DNA of 64,000 nt from NCBI GenBank assembly GCA_964352715.1, contig CAYGSU010000013.1, positions 1-64,000 of the forward strand, in the 5' to 3' direction. The translations under genes were made by a program, and so were the position numbers. Each line of letters opens with the position of its first letter. Position 1 is the stretch's first letter. The DNA is from JAVKBW01 sp964352715 (lineage in GTDB: Bacteria > Pseudomonadota > Alphaproteobacteria > UBA8366 > Aestuariispiraceae). The notes below the pieces were generated by a model. That model was not told where the DNA came from, did not search any database, and saw nothing but the letters and a program-made list of their open reading frames with translations. Of the stretch, positions 53,653-62,340 are shown piece by piece.

Positions 53653-53913
53653 ATGGTTTTAGGCCCCAGAATAGGTAACGACGGCAGTCCTCGCGTACCG
53701 GCCCGCCCTGCTTCCGACATTGCAGGACTGGCGGGACAACAGCCCGGCTCCGCCGATCGTCCGAAAACGAAACGGCGAGTGTTGCCGTCAGTCGATCCGT
53801 ACGATCTGACGACTGCCTTTGCCAGACTGAAACAACTTTTGAGTCGCGATGCGGGCGAGAAACCCTCGACCCGTATTCCGAATCGCGGTTTTTATCTGAA
53901 TATCCTGGTATGA
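53653..53913 (+). CDS. Hypothetical 86-residue protein
   Basis: The N-terminal half is Pro/Ala/Gly-rich and low complexity; the C-terminal half looks structured (DPYDLTTAFARLKQLLSRD, then IPNRGFYLNILV). I do not recognise a family. No signal peptide or membrane helix. Codon usage resembles neighbours, but the upstream ribosome site is weak (GGATT). Alternative: a spurious frame in a 500-base intergenic zone. Confidence 0.4.
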   Translation: MVLGPRIGNDGSPRVPARPASDIAGLAGQQPGSADRPKTKRRVLPSVDPYDLTTAFARLKQLLSRDAGEKPSTRIPNRGFYLNILV

Positions 53914-54047
53914 TTGGCTTTCAAATCATTTAACCGACCGTTCCGTCGGGTCTGGTACCTGAACAGGCTCATGTTGACATCGACAGCGGTCGATCCGACA
54001 CGAGGCCGTTTTTTGCATCGTTGGGAAACGCTGCGGGAATTGTGATC

Positions 54048-55118
54048 ATGGCGCGGTACGATTTATCTCGACTATCCGTTCTTGTGGTCGAAGATTCCGC
54101 GTTCATGCAGAAACTTTTTCTCGGGATACTGCGTGCGCTCGGCATAGAGCGGATAACCACCTGTGACAACGGCGAGGAAGCCATTCGCGTCCTGTCGCCG
54201 AGAAACGACGCTTCCAAACCAATGGTCGGCATGACCGGTGTCGACCTCATCCTGTGTGACCGGTTCATGCCGGTGGTTGATGGCGCGATGTTCCTTCGCT
54301 GGCTGCGACGGTCTGAAAAATCGCCTGACCGTTTCCTGCCGGTCATCATGATATCAGCGGCGGCGGATATCGATGTTCTGTTCGAAACGCGGGATGCCGG
54401 TGTCGACGAATTTCTCGCCAAACCGTTTTCTGCCAATTCTGTCGTCAGCCGTATCGCCTCGGTTATCGAAGCGCCCCGGCCCTTCATCTATTGTCCGACA
54501 TTTTTCGGACCGGACCGCAGGCGCAAGGCGACGGCTGTTCAGAAAGACAGACGCGTCATGAGCACGGACGATATTGAAGTGCTGCATAGTGGCAAAGGTC
54601 TGCCATCGACCAAAAATTCCAAAAAGAAGGTCTGGATATTCAAGCTACAGCGCCATCTGAAGGCAAAGCTGACGACCGGGTACGATAACACCGATGGCCC
54701 GATGTTCGATCCCGATCTGATTGCGGCGGCCGAAGCAAAGATCCTGGAAATGGAGGGCGATTATACCGATTGGGTCCAGGACTCGATCAACGAAATGGAT
54801 GAAGCCCATCGCGCCATGGTCGAAGACCCGGAGACAAGCCAGCAACAGATGGCGTCTATTCACCGGATCGCGCTGGAATTGCGCGGCCAGGGCGGCATCT
54901 TCGGCTATCCGCTGATGACCCAGTTCGGCAAATCACTGTATGAAACGACGGCAGAAAACGTCGAGCCGACACCGAAACTGCTGGATCTGATTGAAGCGCA
55001 TATCGATCTGATCAATGTCGTGGTCAAACAAAAGATCAAGGGTGACGGCGGCGAACTCGGGCGCGAACTGCTGAACAACCTGTCAAAGGCGAAGAAGAAG
55101 TTCTCCGCTACGCGCTAG
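54048..55118 (+). CDS. Receiver-domain protein with degenerate Hpt-like tail
   Basis: 356 residues from the ATG at 54048. The receiver domain (residues 9-140) has Glu15-Asp16, phosphoacceptor Asp71 (LILCDRFMPVVDG), Ser103 and Lys125 (AKPFSA). After a basic linker (140-200), residues 215-325 resemble an Hpt-like helical domain whose usual AHDLKG segment reads ALELRGQGG, with Leu276 in place of the phosphorylated His, followed by FGYPLMTQFGKSLYE. The tail cannot therefore accept phosphate in the normal way; I infer a dimerisation or sequestration role. No kinase is adjacent. The stop is shared with the convergent thioredoxin-like gene in a CTAG. Confidence 0.82.
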   Translation: MARYDLSRLSVLVVEDSAFMQKLFLGILRALGIERITTCDNGEEAIRVLSPRNDASKPMVGMTGVDLILCDRFMPVVDGAMFLRWLRRSEKSPDRFLPVIMISAAADIDVLFETRDAGVDEFLAKPFSANSVVSRIASVIEAPRPFIYCPTFFGPDRRRKATAVQKDRRVMSTDDIEVLHSGKGLPSTKNSKKKVWIFKLQRHLKAKLTTGYDNTDGPMFDPDLIAAAEAKILEMEGDYTDWVQDSINEMDEAHRAMVEDPETSQQQMASIHRIALELRGQGGIFGYPLMTQFGKSLYETTAENVEPTPKLLDLIEAHIDLINVVVKQKIKGDGGELGRELLNNLSKAKKKFSATR

Positions 55119-55675
55119 GCCGCATCGCGCCACTTGATGGAACAGCCGATGCTGGCGTTCTGGTCCTGCGGCCCCTTGCCCGTGCGGGCAACCTGCAGCA
55201 TGGCCTCCAACAGTTCATCTTTTGCACCGGGCGTCGGCTTGTCACGGCGTCCGTCATCCAGCCGGCCTCGGTACTGCAGTTCGAGATCGCTGTTGAATCC
55301 GAAAAAGTCTGGCGTGCAGATCGCATCATAGGCGCGGGCGATTTCCTGGCTTTCATCATGCAGATAGGGAAAGCAGAACCCGTTTTCGTCGGCAAAATCC
55401 ACCATCTTGTCGAAACTGTCGTCGGGGTAGGCATCCGCATCGTTGCTGCAGATCGCCGCGATGCCGATCCCCGCCTCCTGCAACTGTTTCATCTGTGGAA
55501 CCAGTCGTTCGGTTATGCCAACCACATACGGGCAGTGATTGCAGATGAACATGATCAGCGTGCCGTTCGGGCCGGCGACATCGGCCAGCGAGTAGGATTG
55601 CCCGTCGGTGGCCGGAAGCGTGAAGTCAACGGCTTTCCAGCCGAAATCGCAAAGCGGGGGTATGGCAGCCACCAT
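55115..55675 (-). CDS. Thioredoxin-like/AhpC-TSA family protein
   Basis: 186 residues. Thioredoxin fold with ICNHCPYVV (a CxxC active site, residues near 45-48) after DFTLPATDGQSYSLAD, typical of the thioredoxin-family proteins that resemble peroxiredoxins but lack the Prx loop. Several extra Cys are present. Function is reductase or redox-linked, probably cytoplasmic as no signal peptide is seen. Stop codon shared with the receiver gene (CTAG at 55115-55118). Confidence 0.85.
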   Translation of the reverse strand: MVAAIPPLCDFGWKAVDFTLPATDGQSYSLADVAGPNGTLIMFICNHCPYVVGITERLVPQMKQLQEAGIGIAAICSNDADAYPDDSFDKMVDFADENGFCFPYLHDESQEIARAYDAICTPDFFGFNSDLELQYRGRLDDGRRDKPTPGAKDELLEAMLQVARTGKGPQDQNASIGCSIKWRDAA

Positions 55676-55891
55676 CGTGAAAGCTCCTGTCCGTGTTGGT
55701 CATATTCCAGCCCCCTAGAATGCGGAAAACAGCCATCATCTGCAACCACCGGCCCTATGTAATTGGCACAAGTTTAAGTCTACCGCCCGTGAATGGATTG
55801 GGGTTTTAGTAGGTCAACCCGGCGTGGTATGCCTGACGGACCAGATAACGTTGCCCCACCTGTCCTGAAAAACAAGAATAGGAAAAAGATC

Positions 55892-57001
55892 GTGCCGACA
55901 CCCTTGCTTTCCGTATCCCGTCGTACCCGCAGCACCCCGTTCACCAACCGAGTCACAGCGGCCGGGGTGAAAGCCTACACGGTCTATAATCACATGTTGC
56001 TGCCGACCGTTTTTGAATCGGTCGAGGAGGACTACCGACACCTGAAGACAGATGTGCAAGTGTGGGACGTTGCCTGCGAGCGCCAGGTGGAAATTTACGG
56101 GCCAGATGCGTCCCGTCTGGCACAGATGCTGACGCCACGTGATCTGAGCCGGATGCACCCGGACCAGTGTTTCTACACGCCGATGGTCGACGAAACCGGT
56201 GGCATGCTGAACGACCCGGTTACCTTTCAGCCGACGGAAGACCGCTACTGGGTATCGATTGCGGACAGCGACCTGCTGTTCTGGATTAAGGGTTTGGCCG
56301 ACGGCATGCGGTTGGAAGTTCATGTCGACGAACCGGATGTCTCGCCGCTGGCGATTCAGGGGCCGAAATCGGATGATCTGGCCGCGAAAGTTTTCGGCGA
56401 GGAGGTTCGTAATATCCGCTTTTTCCGGTTCAAGAAACTGCCCTTCGAGGGGCATGACTTCATCGTCGCCCGGTCCGGCTATTCAAAACAGGGCGGTTTT
56501 GAAATCTATGTCGACAACTATGATCTGGCGGAACCTTTATGGGATGCCCTGTTCAAGGCGGGCGAAGAATTCAACGTAAGAGCCGGCTGTCCGAACCTGA
56601 TCGAGCGTGTGGAAGGCGGCATGCTTTCTTACGGCAACGACATGACCCGGGAAAATACGCCGCACGAATGCGGTCTTGGAAAATTCTGCAACACGCAGGA
56701 AGCGTTCAGTTGCGTTGGCCGCGACGCCTTGCTTCGCGTGGCGGCGGACGGGCCTTTGCGCCAGATTCGCTCGCTGGCGATCGATGGCGACGCGTTGCCG
56801 CCATGCAGCTATCTGTGGCCGGTCTTTGCGGATGGCGAGCAGATCGGTCAGGTTTCGTCCGCTGCCTGGTCACCGGACTACACCTGCAATGTTGCCATAG
56901 CGATGATTTCGCTTTCTCATTGGGACGACGGAACACGGGTCGAGGTGGAAACACCCGGCGGCATGCGAACCGCCACCGTCAAGGAACAGGCCTTCATCTA
57001 A
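55892..57001 (+). CDS. dmdA: Dimethylsulfoniopropionate demethylase
   Basis: 369 residues, the DmdA size. It is a GcvT-like aminomethyltransferase-fold protein with the DmdA-type start SVSRRTRSTPFTNRVTAAGVKAYTVYNHMLLP, QVWDVACERQVEIYGP, SGYSKQGGFEIYV and LSYGNDMTRENTPHECGLGKFC. DmdA moves a methyl group from DMSP to tetrahydrofolate, giving methylmercaptopropionate. A GTG at 55892 with AGGA 8 bases upstream is chosen over an ATG at 55793 that lies in poorly conserved sequence. It heads dmdA-dmdB-acuI (44 and 37 base gaps). Assignment rests on motif-level recognition. Confidence 0.88.
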   Translation: MPTPLLSVSRRTRSTPFTNRVTAAGVKAYTVYNHMLLPTVFESVEEDYRHLKTDVQVWDVACERQVEIYGPDASRLAQMLTPRDLSRMHPDQCFYTPMVDETGGMLNDPVTFQPTEDRYWVSIADSDLLFWIKGLADGMRLEVHVDEPDVSPLAIQGPKSDDLAAKVFGEEVRNIRFFRFKKLPFEGHDFIVARSGYSKQGGFEIYVDNYDLAEPLWDALFKAGEEFNVRAGCPNLIERVEGGMLSYGNDMTRENTPHECGLGKFCNTQEAFSCVGRDALLRVAADGPLRQIRSLAIDGDALPPCSYLWPVFADGEQIGQVSSAAWSPDYTCNVAIAMISLSHWDDGTRVEVETPGGMRTATVKEQAFI

Positions 57002-57045
57002 AAGAAAGGCCAAAACCAAAAAAAAGAACGCCGGGAGGAAACGAC

Positions 57046-58665
57046 ATGGATAAGCACTACGAAGCGTTACCGAAAACCGCGGCGAACTTCGTGCCGCTTT
57101 CACCACTGTCGTTTCTGAAACGAACGGCGGATATCTTCCCGAAACGGCTTGCACTGGTTTACGGAGACCGGCGCTACACCTGGGCAGATGTCCGCGCTCG
57201 GACAAGCAGGCTCGCGACAGCACTGCAAAAACGGGGGATCGGCAAGGGCGACACGGTGTCGATCATGGCGACCAACACGCCGGAGATGTTCGAGGCCCAT
57301 TTCGGCGTGCCGATGGCCGATGCCGTTCTGAATTCGATCAACACCCGGCTTGAGGTCGATACCGTCTCGTACATTCTCGACCACAGCGACGCTAAGGTCG
57401 TTCTGGTCGATACCGCCTTTTCCGGTGTCGTTTCAAAGGCGCTGGAAAGCATCGACCGCGACATCCTGGTCATCGATATCGTCGATGCGGCGGGACCGGG
57501 AGGCGAGCGGATCGGATCCATGGATTACGAGTCATTGCTTGCCGAAGGCGAGCCCGATTTCGACTGGCCGGGACCGGTTGACGAATGGCAGGCGCTGGCG
57601 CTGAACTATACATCCGGCACGTCGGGCCGCCCGAAAGGTGTGGTTTATCACCATCGCGGCGCGTATCTGATGAGTATGGGAACAGCTACGGGCTGGGAAC
57701 TGCCGCACCATGCGACATACCTTTACACGGTGCCGATGTTCCATTGTAACGGCTGGTGCCATGTGTGGACCATGACCATGATGGCGGCGACCGTCGTCTG
57801 TTGCCGCGCCGTCAGCGCAGCGGCCATCTTCAACGCGATCCGAGATCACAGGATCACCCATTTCGGCGGCGCGCCCATCGTGCTGTCGATGCTGATCGAT
57901 GCGCCGGATGACGTGAAATGCCGTTTCGACCACAAGATTGACGTCTTGACGGCCGGTGCGCCGCCGCCCGCCGCAATCCTCGAAAAAACACGGGCGCTCG
58001 GATTCAATGTCATGCAGGTTTACGGCCTGACGGAAACCTACGGGCATGTTACCCAGGCGCTATGGCGCGAGGAATGGAATGACAAAAATTTCGCAGAACA
58101 GGCGGAATTGCAAAGCTGGCAGGGCGTCACCTTCCCGATGATGGAAGGCGCAGTCGTCATTGATCGTGAAACCGGCGAGATTCTGCCGCGCGACAGCGAA
58201 AGCCAGGGCGAAATCGTCATCCGGGGTAACGCGGTGATGAAAGGCTATTACAAGGCGCCTGAGGCAACCGAAGAGGCATTCAAGGGCGGCTGGTTCAATT
58301 CCGGCGACGGCGCGGTCTGGCACGAGAATGGTTATATCCAGATCAAGGACCGGTTGAAGGATGTCATCATTTCCGGCGGCGAAAACATTTCGTCTGTCGA
58401 GGTGGAAGGCATTCTGTATCGTCATCCGGCGGTCGCCGCGGTAGCCGTGGTTGCCAAGCAGGACGATAAATGGGGCGAAGTTCCCTGCGCCTTCATCGAA
58501 TTGAAGCCGGGGCAAAACCCGACAGAGGAAGACATCATCAATTTCTGCCGTGAACACATGGCCGGCTTCAAACGCCCGAAAAAGGTTGTCTTCGGTGAGA
58601 TACCGAAAACCGCGACCGGAAAAATTCAGAAATTCATCTTGAGAGAAAAAGCCCGGACCCTTTGA
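57046..58665 (+). CDS. dmdB: 3-Methylmercaptopropionyl-CoA ligase (acyl-CoA synthetase)
   Basis: 539 residues. An ANL-superfamily adenylating enzyme: P-loop-like YTSGTSGRPKGVVYHH, VYGLTETYGHV, and STGDG/GDGAVWHENGYIQIKDRLKDVIISGGENISSVEVE with the hinge and the catalytic Lys in KTATGKIQKF. In the DMSP demethylation pathway DmdB joins MMPA to CoA after DmdA, and its position right after dmdA supports that over a generic medium-chain ligase. Preceded by GGGAGGAA 4 bases before the ATG. Confidence 0.87.
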   Translation: MDKHYEALPKTAANFVPLSPLSFLKRTADIFPKRLALVYGDRRYTWADVRARTSRLATALQKRGIGKGDTVSIMATNTPEMFEAHFGVPMADAVLNSINTRLEVDTVSYILDHSDAKVVLVDTAFSGVVSKALESIDRDILVIDIVDAAGPGGERIGSMDYESLLAEGEPDFDWPGPVDEWQALALNYTSGTSGRPKGVVYHHRGAYLMSMGTATGWELPHHATYLYTVPMFHCNGWCHVWTMTMMAATVVCCRAVSAAAIFNAIRDHRITHFGGAPIVLSMLIDAPDDVKCRFDHKIDVLTAGAPPPAAILEKTRALGFNVMQVYGLTETYGHVTQALWREEWNDKNFAEQAELQSWQGVTFPMMEGAVVIDRETGEILPRDSESQGEIVIRGNAVMKGYYKAPEATEEAFKGGWFNSGDGAVWHENGYIQIKDRLKDVIISGGENISSVEVEGILYRHPAVAAVAVVAKQDDKWGEVPCAFIELKPGQNPTEEDIINFCREHMAGFKRPKKVVFGEIPKTATGKIQKFILREKARTL

Positions 58666-58702
58666 GTTTGCCCGGGACACAACGGAAGGAGAGTTATCGA
58701 AA

Positions 58703-59695
58703 ATGAGCTTCAACGCCCTGTTGGTCGAAAAAGACGAGGACGGAAAAACCAGTGCATCGGTGCAGCAGTTGGATGATTCCCGTCTGCCGGACGGCGATGT
58801 AACGGTTGCGGTGGAATATTCAACCGTCAACTACAAGGACGGTTTGTGCATCGGACCCGGCGGTGGCCTGGTTCGCAACTATCCGCATGTTCCCGGCATC
58901 GATTTTTCAGGCACCGTCGAAGCCTCCGACGATAACCGTTACAAACCGGGCGACAAGGTCGTCCTGACCGGCTGGCGGGTCGGCGAAGCCTGGTGGGGCG
59001 GCTATGCCCAGAAGGCACGGGTCAAGGCGGACTGGCTGGTGCCGCTGCCGGAGGGTATATCGACGCGCAATGCAATGGCCGTCGGTACGGCCGGCTTCAC
59101 TGCCATGCTTGCCGTCATGGCGCTTGAGGATCACGGGCTGAAACCCGGCAACGGCCCGGTGCTGGTAACCGGCGCGGCCGGCGGTGTCGGCTCTGTCGCA
59201 ACGGCGATCCTGTCGAAACTCGGTTACGAGGTCGCTGCGGTGACCGGCCGACCGGAGACCGCCGACTATCTGAAATCGCTTGGCGCAACCCAGATCGTGG
59301 CACGCGAGGAAATCAACGAGACCGTCAAACGGCCGCTTGAAAGCGAAACCTGGGCGGGTTGCATCGATGCGGTCGGCGGCGCGATGCTGGCCCGGGTGCT
59401 GGGCCAGTTGAAGTACAATGCCTCGGCGGCGGCGGTCGGCCTCGCCGGCGGCACGGATCTGCCGGCAACGGTAATTCCTTTCCTTTTGCGCGGCGTCAAT
59501 CTGCTCGGCATCGACTCAGTCATGCGGCCCTATGACGACCGGGTTCGGGCCTGGGGTCGGATCGCCGGCGATCTGCCGATGGACAAGCTTGAATCGATGA
59601 TCGAGCCGGCAACGCTTGCCGATTTGCCCGCCCTTGGAAAAGCAATCCTGAAAGGTCAGGTAAAGGGTCGCGTTGTCGTCGATGTAAACGCCTGA
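58703..59695 (+). CDS. acuI: Acrylyl-CoA reductase (NADPH)
   Basis: 330 residues. MDR-family reductase with PHVPGIDFSGTVEAS, the GTAGFTAMLAVMALEDHG region, nucleotide-binding VTGAAGGVGSVATAIL, and VGLAGGTDLPATVIPFLLRGVNLLGIDSV typical of the YhdH/AcuI group. AcuI reduces toxic acryloyl-CoA to propionyl-CoA and is often co-transcribed with DMSP genes. Zinc ligands of classical ADHs are absent, as expected. GGAGAG precedes the ATG by 8 bases. It is the third gene after dmdA and dmdB. Confidence 0.9.
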   Translation: MSFNALLVEKDEDGKTSASVQQLDDSRLPDGDVTVAVEYSTVNYKDGLCIGPGGGLVRNYPHVPGIDFSGTVEASDDNRYKPGDKVVLTGWRVGEAWWGGYAQKARVKADWLVPLPEGISTRNAMAVGTAGFTAMLAVMALEDHGLKPGNGPVLVTGAAGGVGSVATAILSKLGYEVAAVTGRPETADYLKSLGATQIVAREEINETVKRPLESETWAGCIDAVGGAMLARVLGQLKYNASAAAVGLAGGTDLPATVIPFLLRGVNLLGIDSVMRPYDDRVRAWGRIAGDLPMDKLESMIEPATLADLPALGKAILKGQVKGRVVVDVNA

Positions 59696-59761
59696 CACCT
59701 TTGCACCTTTAGACGCAGGGCAAAACTCAGGGCTGAAACCCATGCAGAAAGTTGTAGCACC

Positions 59762-60694
59762 ATGTCGTTGCTGATCGATATACGGGATCCGGGCTGGATG
59801 ACCGAAGAGGACTTGCGTGACCAGATTGCGCCATTGCTGCCTGATGTGACCATTCATGCGGGCATCGACGACGGCGATATGACGGACGTTACAATGATGG
59901 CGGCGGTACAACTGTTCCCCGGCGTCGCAGCCGGGCTGCCGTCGCTTCAGATGATCCAGAAGCTCGGCGCCGGCGTCGACGGTATCGTCCGGGACCCGGA
60001 CCTGCCGTCGCATGTCAGGGTCACACGGCTGAAACCGGACGGACCGGCACAGGAAATCGCCGAATACTGCCTGGCCTATGTTTTGCGGGAACAGCGCAAC
60101 ATGCCTGCGCATGAGGCCGATACGGCAAAGAAAAAATGGGTGCAGATCGCCCCCCGCATTACATCGGAACTGACGGTCGGTGTGCTGGGGCTCGGCCATA
60201 TCGGTGGCCGTACGGCCCGCCTGTTCGCTCAGATGGGATACCGGGTGCTGGGTTGGGCGCGGTCACAAAAGTCAATCGATGGCGTGGATTGCCGTGCCGG
60301 TCTGGACGCCCTGCCCGCGATGCTGGGCGAATGCGACTTTGTCTGCTCTATTCTACCGTCGACGCCCGACACGGTAGATCTGTTTGACAAGACGTTGCTA
60401 GGAAAGATGAAACAGGGTGCCGTTTTCATCAATGCCGGCCGGGGTGACCTGATTGTCGATGCCGATCTGATCGCCGCGCTGGATACCGGGCTCGGCGGCG
60501 CAGTGCTGGATGTGTTCCGCTCCGAACCGTTGCCGGAAGATCATCCATACTGGACCCATGACAAAGTGACCATCACTCCCCATGTATCGGGCTGGCATGC
60601 GGAAGACGCCCATATCGCCATCGCCGAAAACTACAAACGGCTGACCGAAGGCCGTCCGCTGCTGAACGAGATTGACCGAAGCGCCGGTTACTGA
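59762..60694 (+). CDS. ghrA: Glyoxylate/hydroxypyruvate reductase A type 2-hydroxyacid dehydrogenase
   Basis: 310 residues. D-isomer-specific 2-hydroxyacid dehydrogenase with NAD(P) motif GVLGLGHIGGRTARLFAQMG (residues near 140), catalytic Arg/Glu/His in INAGRGDLIVDADLIAAL, DVFRSEPLPEDHPYW and HVSGWHAED. The GhrA subgroup reduces glyoxylate and hydroxypyruvate with NADPH. It lies 66 bases after acuI, possibly a loosely linked unit, but a role in DMSP metabolism is not implied by sequence. Confidence 0.87.
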   Translation: MSLLIDIRDPGWMTEEDLRDQIAPLLPDVTIHAGIDDGDMTDVTMMAAVQLFPGVAAGLPSLQMIQKLGAGVDGIVRDPDLPSHVRVTRLKPDGPAQEIAEYCLAYVLREQRNMPAHEADTAKKKWVQIAPRITSELTVGVLGLGHIGGRTARLFAQMGYRVLGWARSQKSIDGVDCRAGLDALPAMLGECDFVCSILPSTPDTVDLFDKTLLGKMKQGAVFINAGRGDLIVDADLIAALDTGLGGAVLDVFRSEPLPEDHPYWTHDKVTITPHVSGWHAEDAHIAIAENYKRLTEGRPLLNEIDRSAGY

Positions 60695-60723
60695 TGCAGG
60701 CCTGATCGAGGAACGACATCTTT

Positions 60724-62340
60724 ATGCTGAAAAACAGGTCCATCGGCATCGGTGTGCTTGCCTGGGTTCTGGCTGTGTTTATGGTCGCTACAGCCAACCT
60801 GACATTTTTTGCCAACACGACGGCGGTGTACAGTTTTGCTGATAATGCCCCGTTCCTGATATCGCAGACCGTGGTTCTGGTGGCGGTGATGGTCTTTGTA
60901 GCCGCCGTGTTCAGCCTGATTCTGCCGTTCAGGCTTGTGGCGACACTGATGCTGCTTGTCGCCGCACCCGCCGCCTATTTCATGGACACGTTCGGAACGA
61001 TTATCGATACGGAAATGGTCCGTAACGTCCTGGAGACAGATGTAAACGAGGCCGGCGATCTGATGAGCAGCGGCTTCTTAGTGAAACTGGTTCTGCTCGG
61101 CATCCTGCCTGCGATCGTCGTCTGGATCCTTCCGATGAAATCGCGGAGCTTCCTGCGGCGAGAACTGATGCTCGCGGCAACTGCCGGGATAGCGCTTGTG
61201 GTTGCGTTGGCGTGCATGCTGCCGTTCAGCGACGCCTATGCCAGCTTTTTCCGCGAACACAAGCCGCTACGCTATTACACAAATCCGACGTATCCGATCT
61301 ATTCCGCCGCCAAGTTTCTGGTCGACAGCAACAAAACCGCTACCGATCAGCCGTACCAGGAGGTCGTCGACAAGGCCGAAATCTCGGCCGAGGACGAATC
61401 CCACGAACTCGTCATCGTCGTCGTCGGCGAAACGGCCCGCGCCGATCATTTCGGTTTGCTTGGATATGGGCGCGACACAACGCCAATGCTGTCGAAGCGC
61501 GAAAACATTGTCGGCTTCACCAATGCGAAATCCTGCGGCACCTCGACGGCGATTTCGGTACCTTGCATGTTCTCTCTCAGCAATCGCGACGAATTCAAGA
61601 TCGAGACAGCCAACCAGACCGAGAACGTGCTGGATGTTCTGGTCAAGGCAGGCGTCAACGTGGTCTGGCGCGATAACAATTCAGGTTCGCAGGGCGTTGC
61701 GGGCAGAATCACCTACCAGAACTACAAGCATGCCGACACCAACCCGAATTGCGACGATGTTGAATGCCGCGATCCGGGCATGCTGGTCGGTCTTTCGGAA
61801 ATCGTTGAGGCCAACCCCCGGGATACGTTGATCGTGCTGCATCAGATGGGAAGCCACGGACCGGCCTATTTCAAACGCTATCCGCCGGAATTCGAACGGT
61901 TCACACCGGTTTGCCGCTCCATCGAGCTTCAGGAATGCAGCGACGAAGAAATCATCAATACCTTCGACAACACCATCGTTTACACAGACTATTTTCTCGA
62001 TCAGGCCATCAGGTTTCTTGAAGACCACCAGAATAGGTATGAAACGACCCTGATCTATATGAGCGATCACGGCGAGTCGCTGGGCGAACTCGGTGTCTAT
62101 CTGCACGGTATGCCGTACTGGATCGCCCCGGAGGCGCAGACCCATGTGCCGATGATTGTCTGGGCAAGCCCGTCATCCGACATCGATCTCGTCGCCCTGC
62201 GCGATATTCGCGACGCGCCGGTCGCACATGATGATTTCAGCCGGATACTTCTCGATTCGTTCGAGGTTGAAACCGACGTCGGCCACGTGAGCGAGAATGC
62301 CATGGCAATCCCGATGAAGTCTGAAGCCTACCATGATTAA
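60724..62340 (+). CDS. eptA: Phosphoethanolamine transferase (EptA-type)
   Basis: 538 residues. Four to five N-terminal membrane helices (residues 7-165) precede a periplasmic sulfatase-like domain: Glu236 (VVGETARADHFG) and nucleophile Thr273 (AKSCGTSTAISVPCM), with HxD/metal residues in YMSDHGESLGELGVYLHG. It transfers phosphoethanolamine from phosphatidylethanolamine to lipid A, lowering surface charge and raising polycationic peptide resistance. The stop overlaps the PAP2-family gene by 8 bases, so the two are coupled. Confidence 0.93.
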   Translation: MLKNRSIGIGVLAWVLAVFMVATANLTFFANTTAVYSFADNAPFLISQTVVLVAVMVFVAAVFSLILPFRLVATLMLLVAAPAAYFMDTFGTIIDTEMVRNVLETDVNEAGDLMSSGFLVKLVLLGILPAIVVWILPMKSRSFLRRELMLAATAGIALVVALACMLPFSDAYASFFREHKPLRYYTNPTYPIYSAAKFLVDSNKTATDQPYQEVVDKAEISAEDESHELVIVVVGETARADHFGLLGYGRDTTPMLSKRENIVGFTNAKSCGTSTAISVPCMFSLSNRDEFKIETANQTENVLDVLVKAGVNVVWRDNNSGSQGVAGRITYQNYKHADTNPNCDDVECRDPGMLVGLSEIVEANPRDTLIVLHQMGSHGPAYFKRYPPEFERFTPVCRSIELQECSDEEIINTFDNTIVYTDYFLDQAIRFLEDHQNRYETTLIYMSDHGESLGELGVYLHGMPYWIAPEAQTHVPMIVWASPSSDIDLVALRDIRDAPVAHDDFSRILLDSFEVETDVGHVSENAMAIPMKSEAYHD

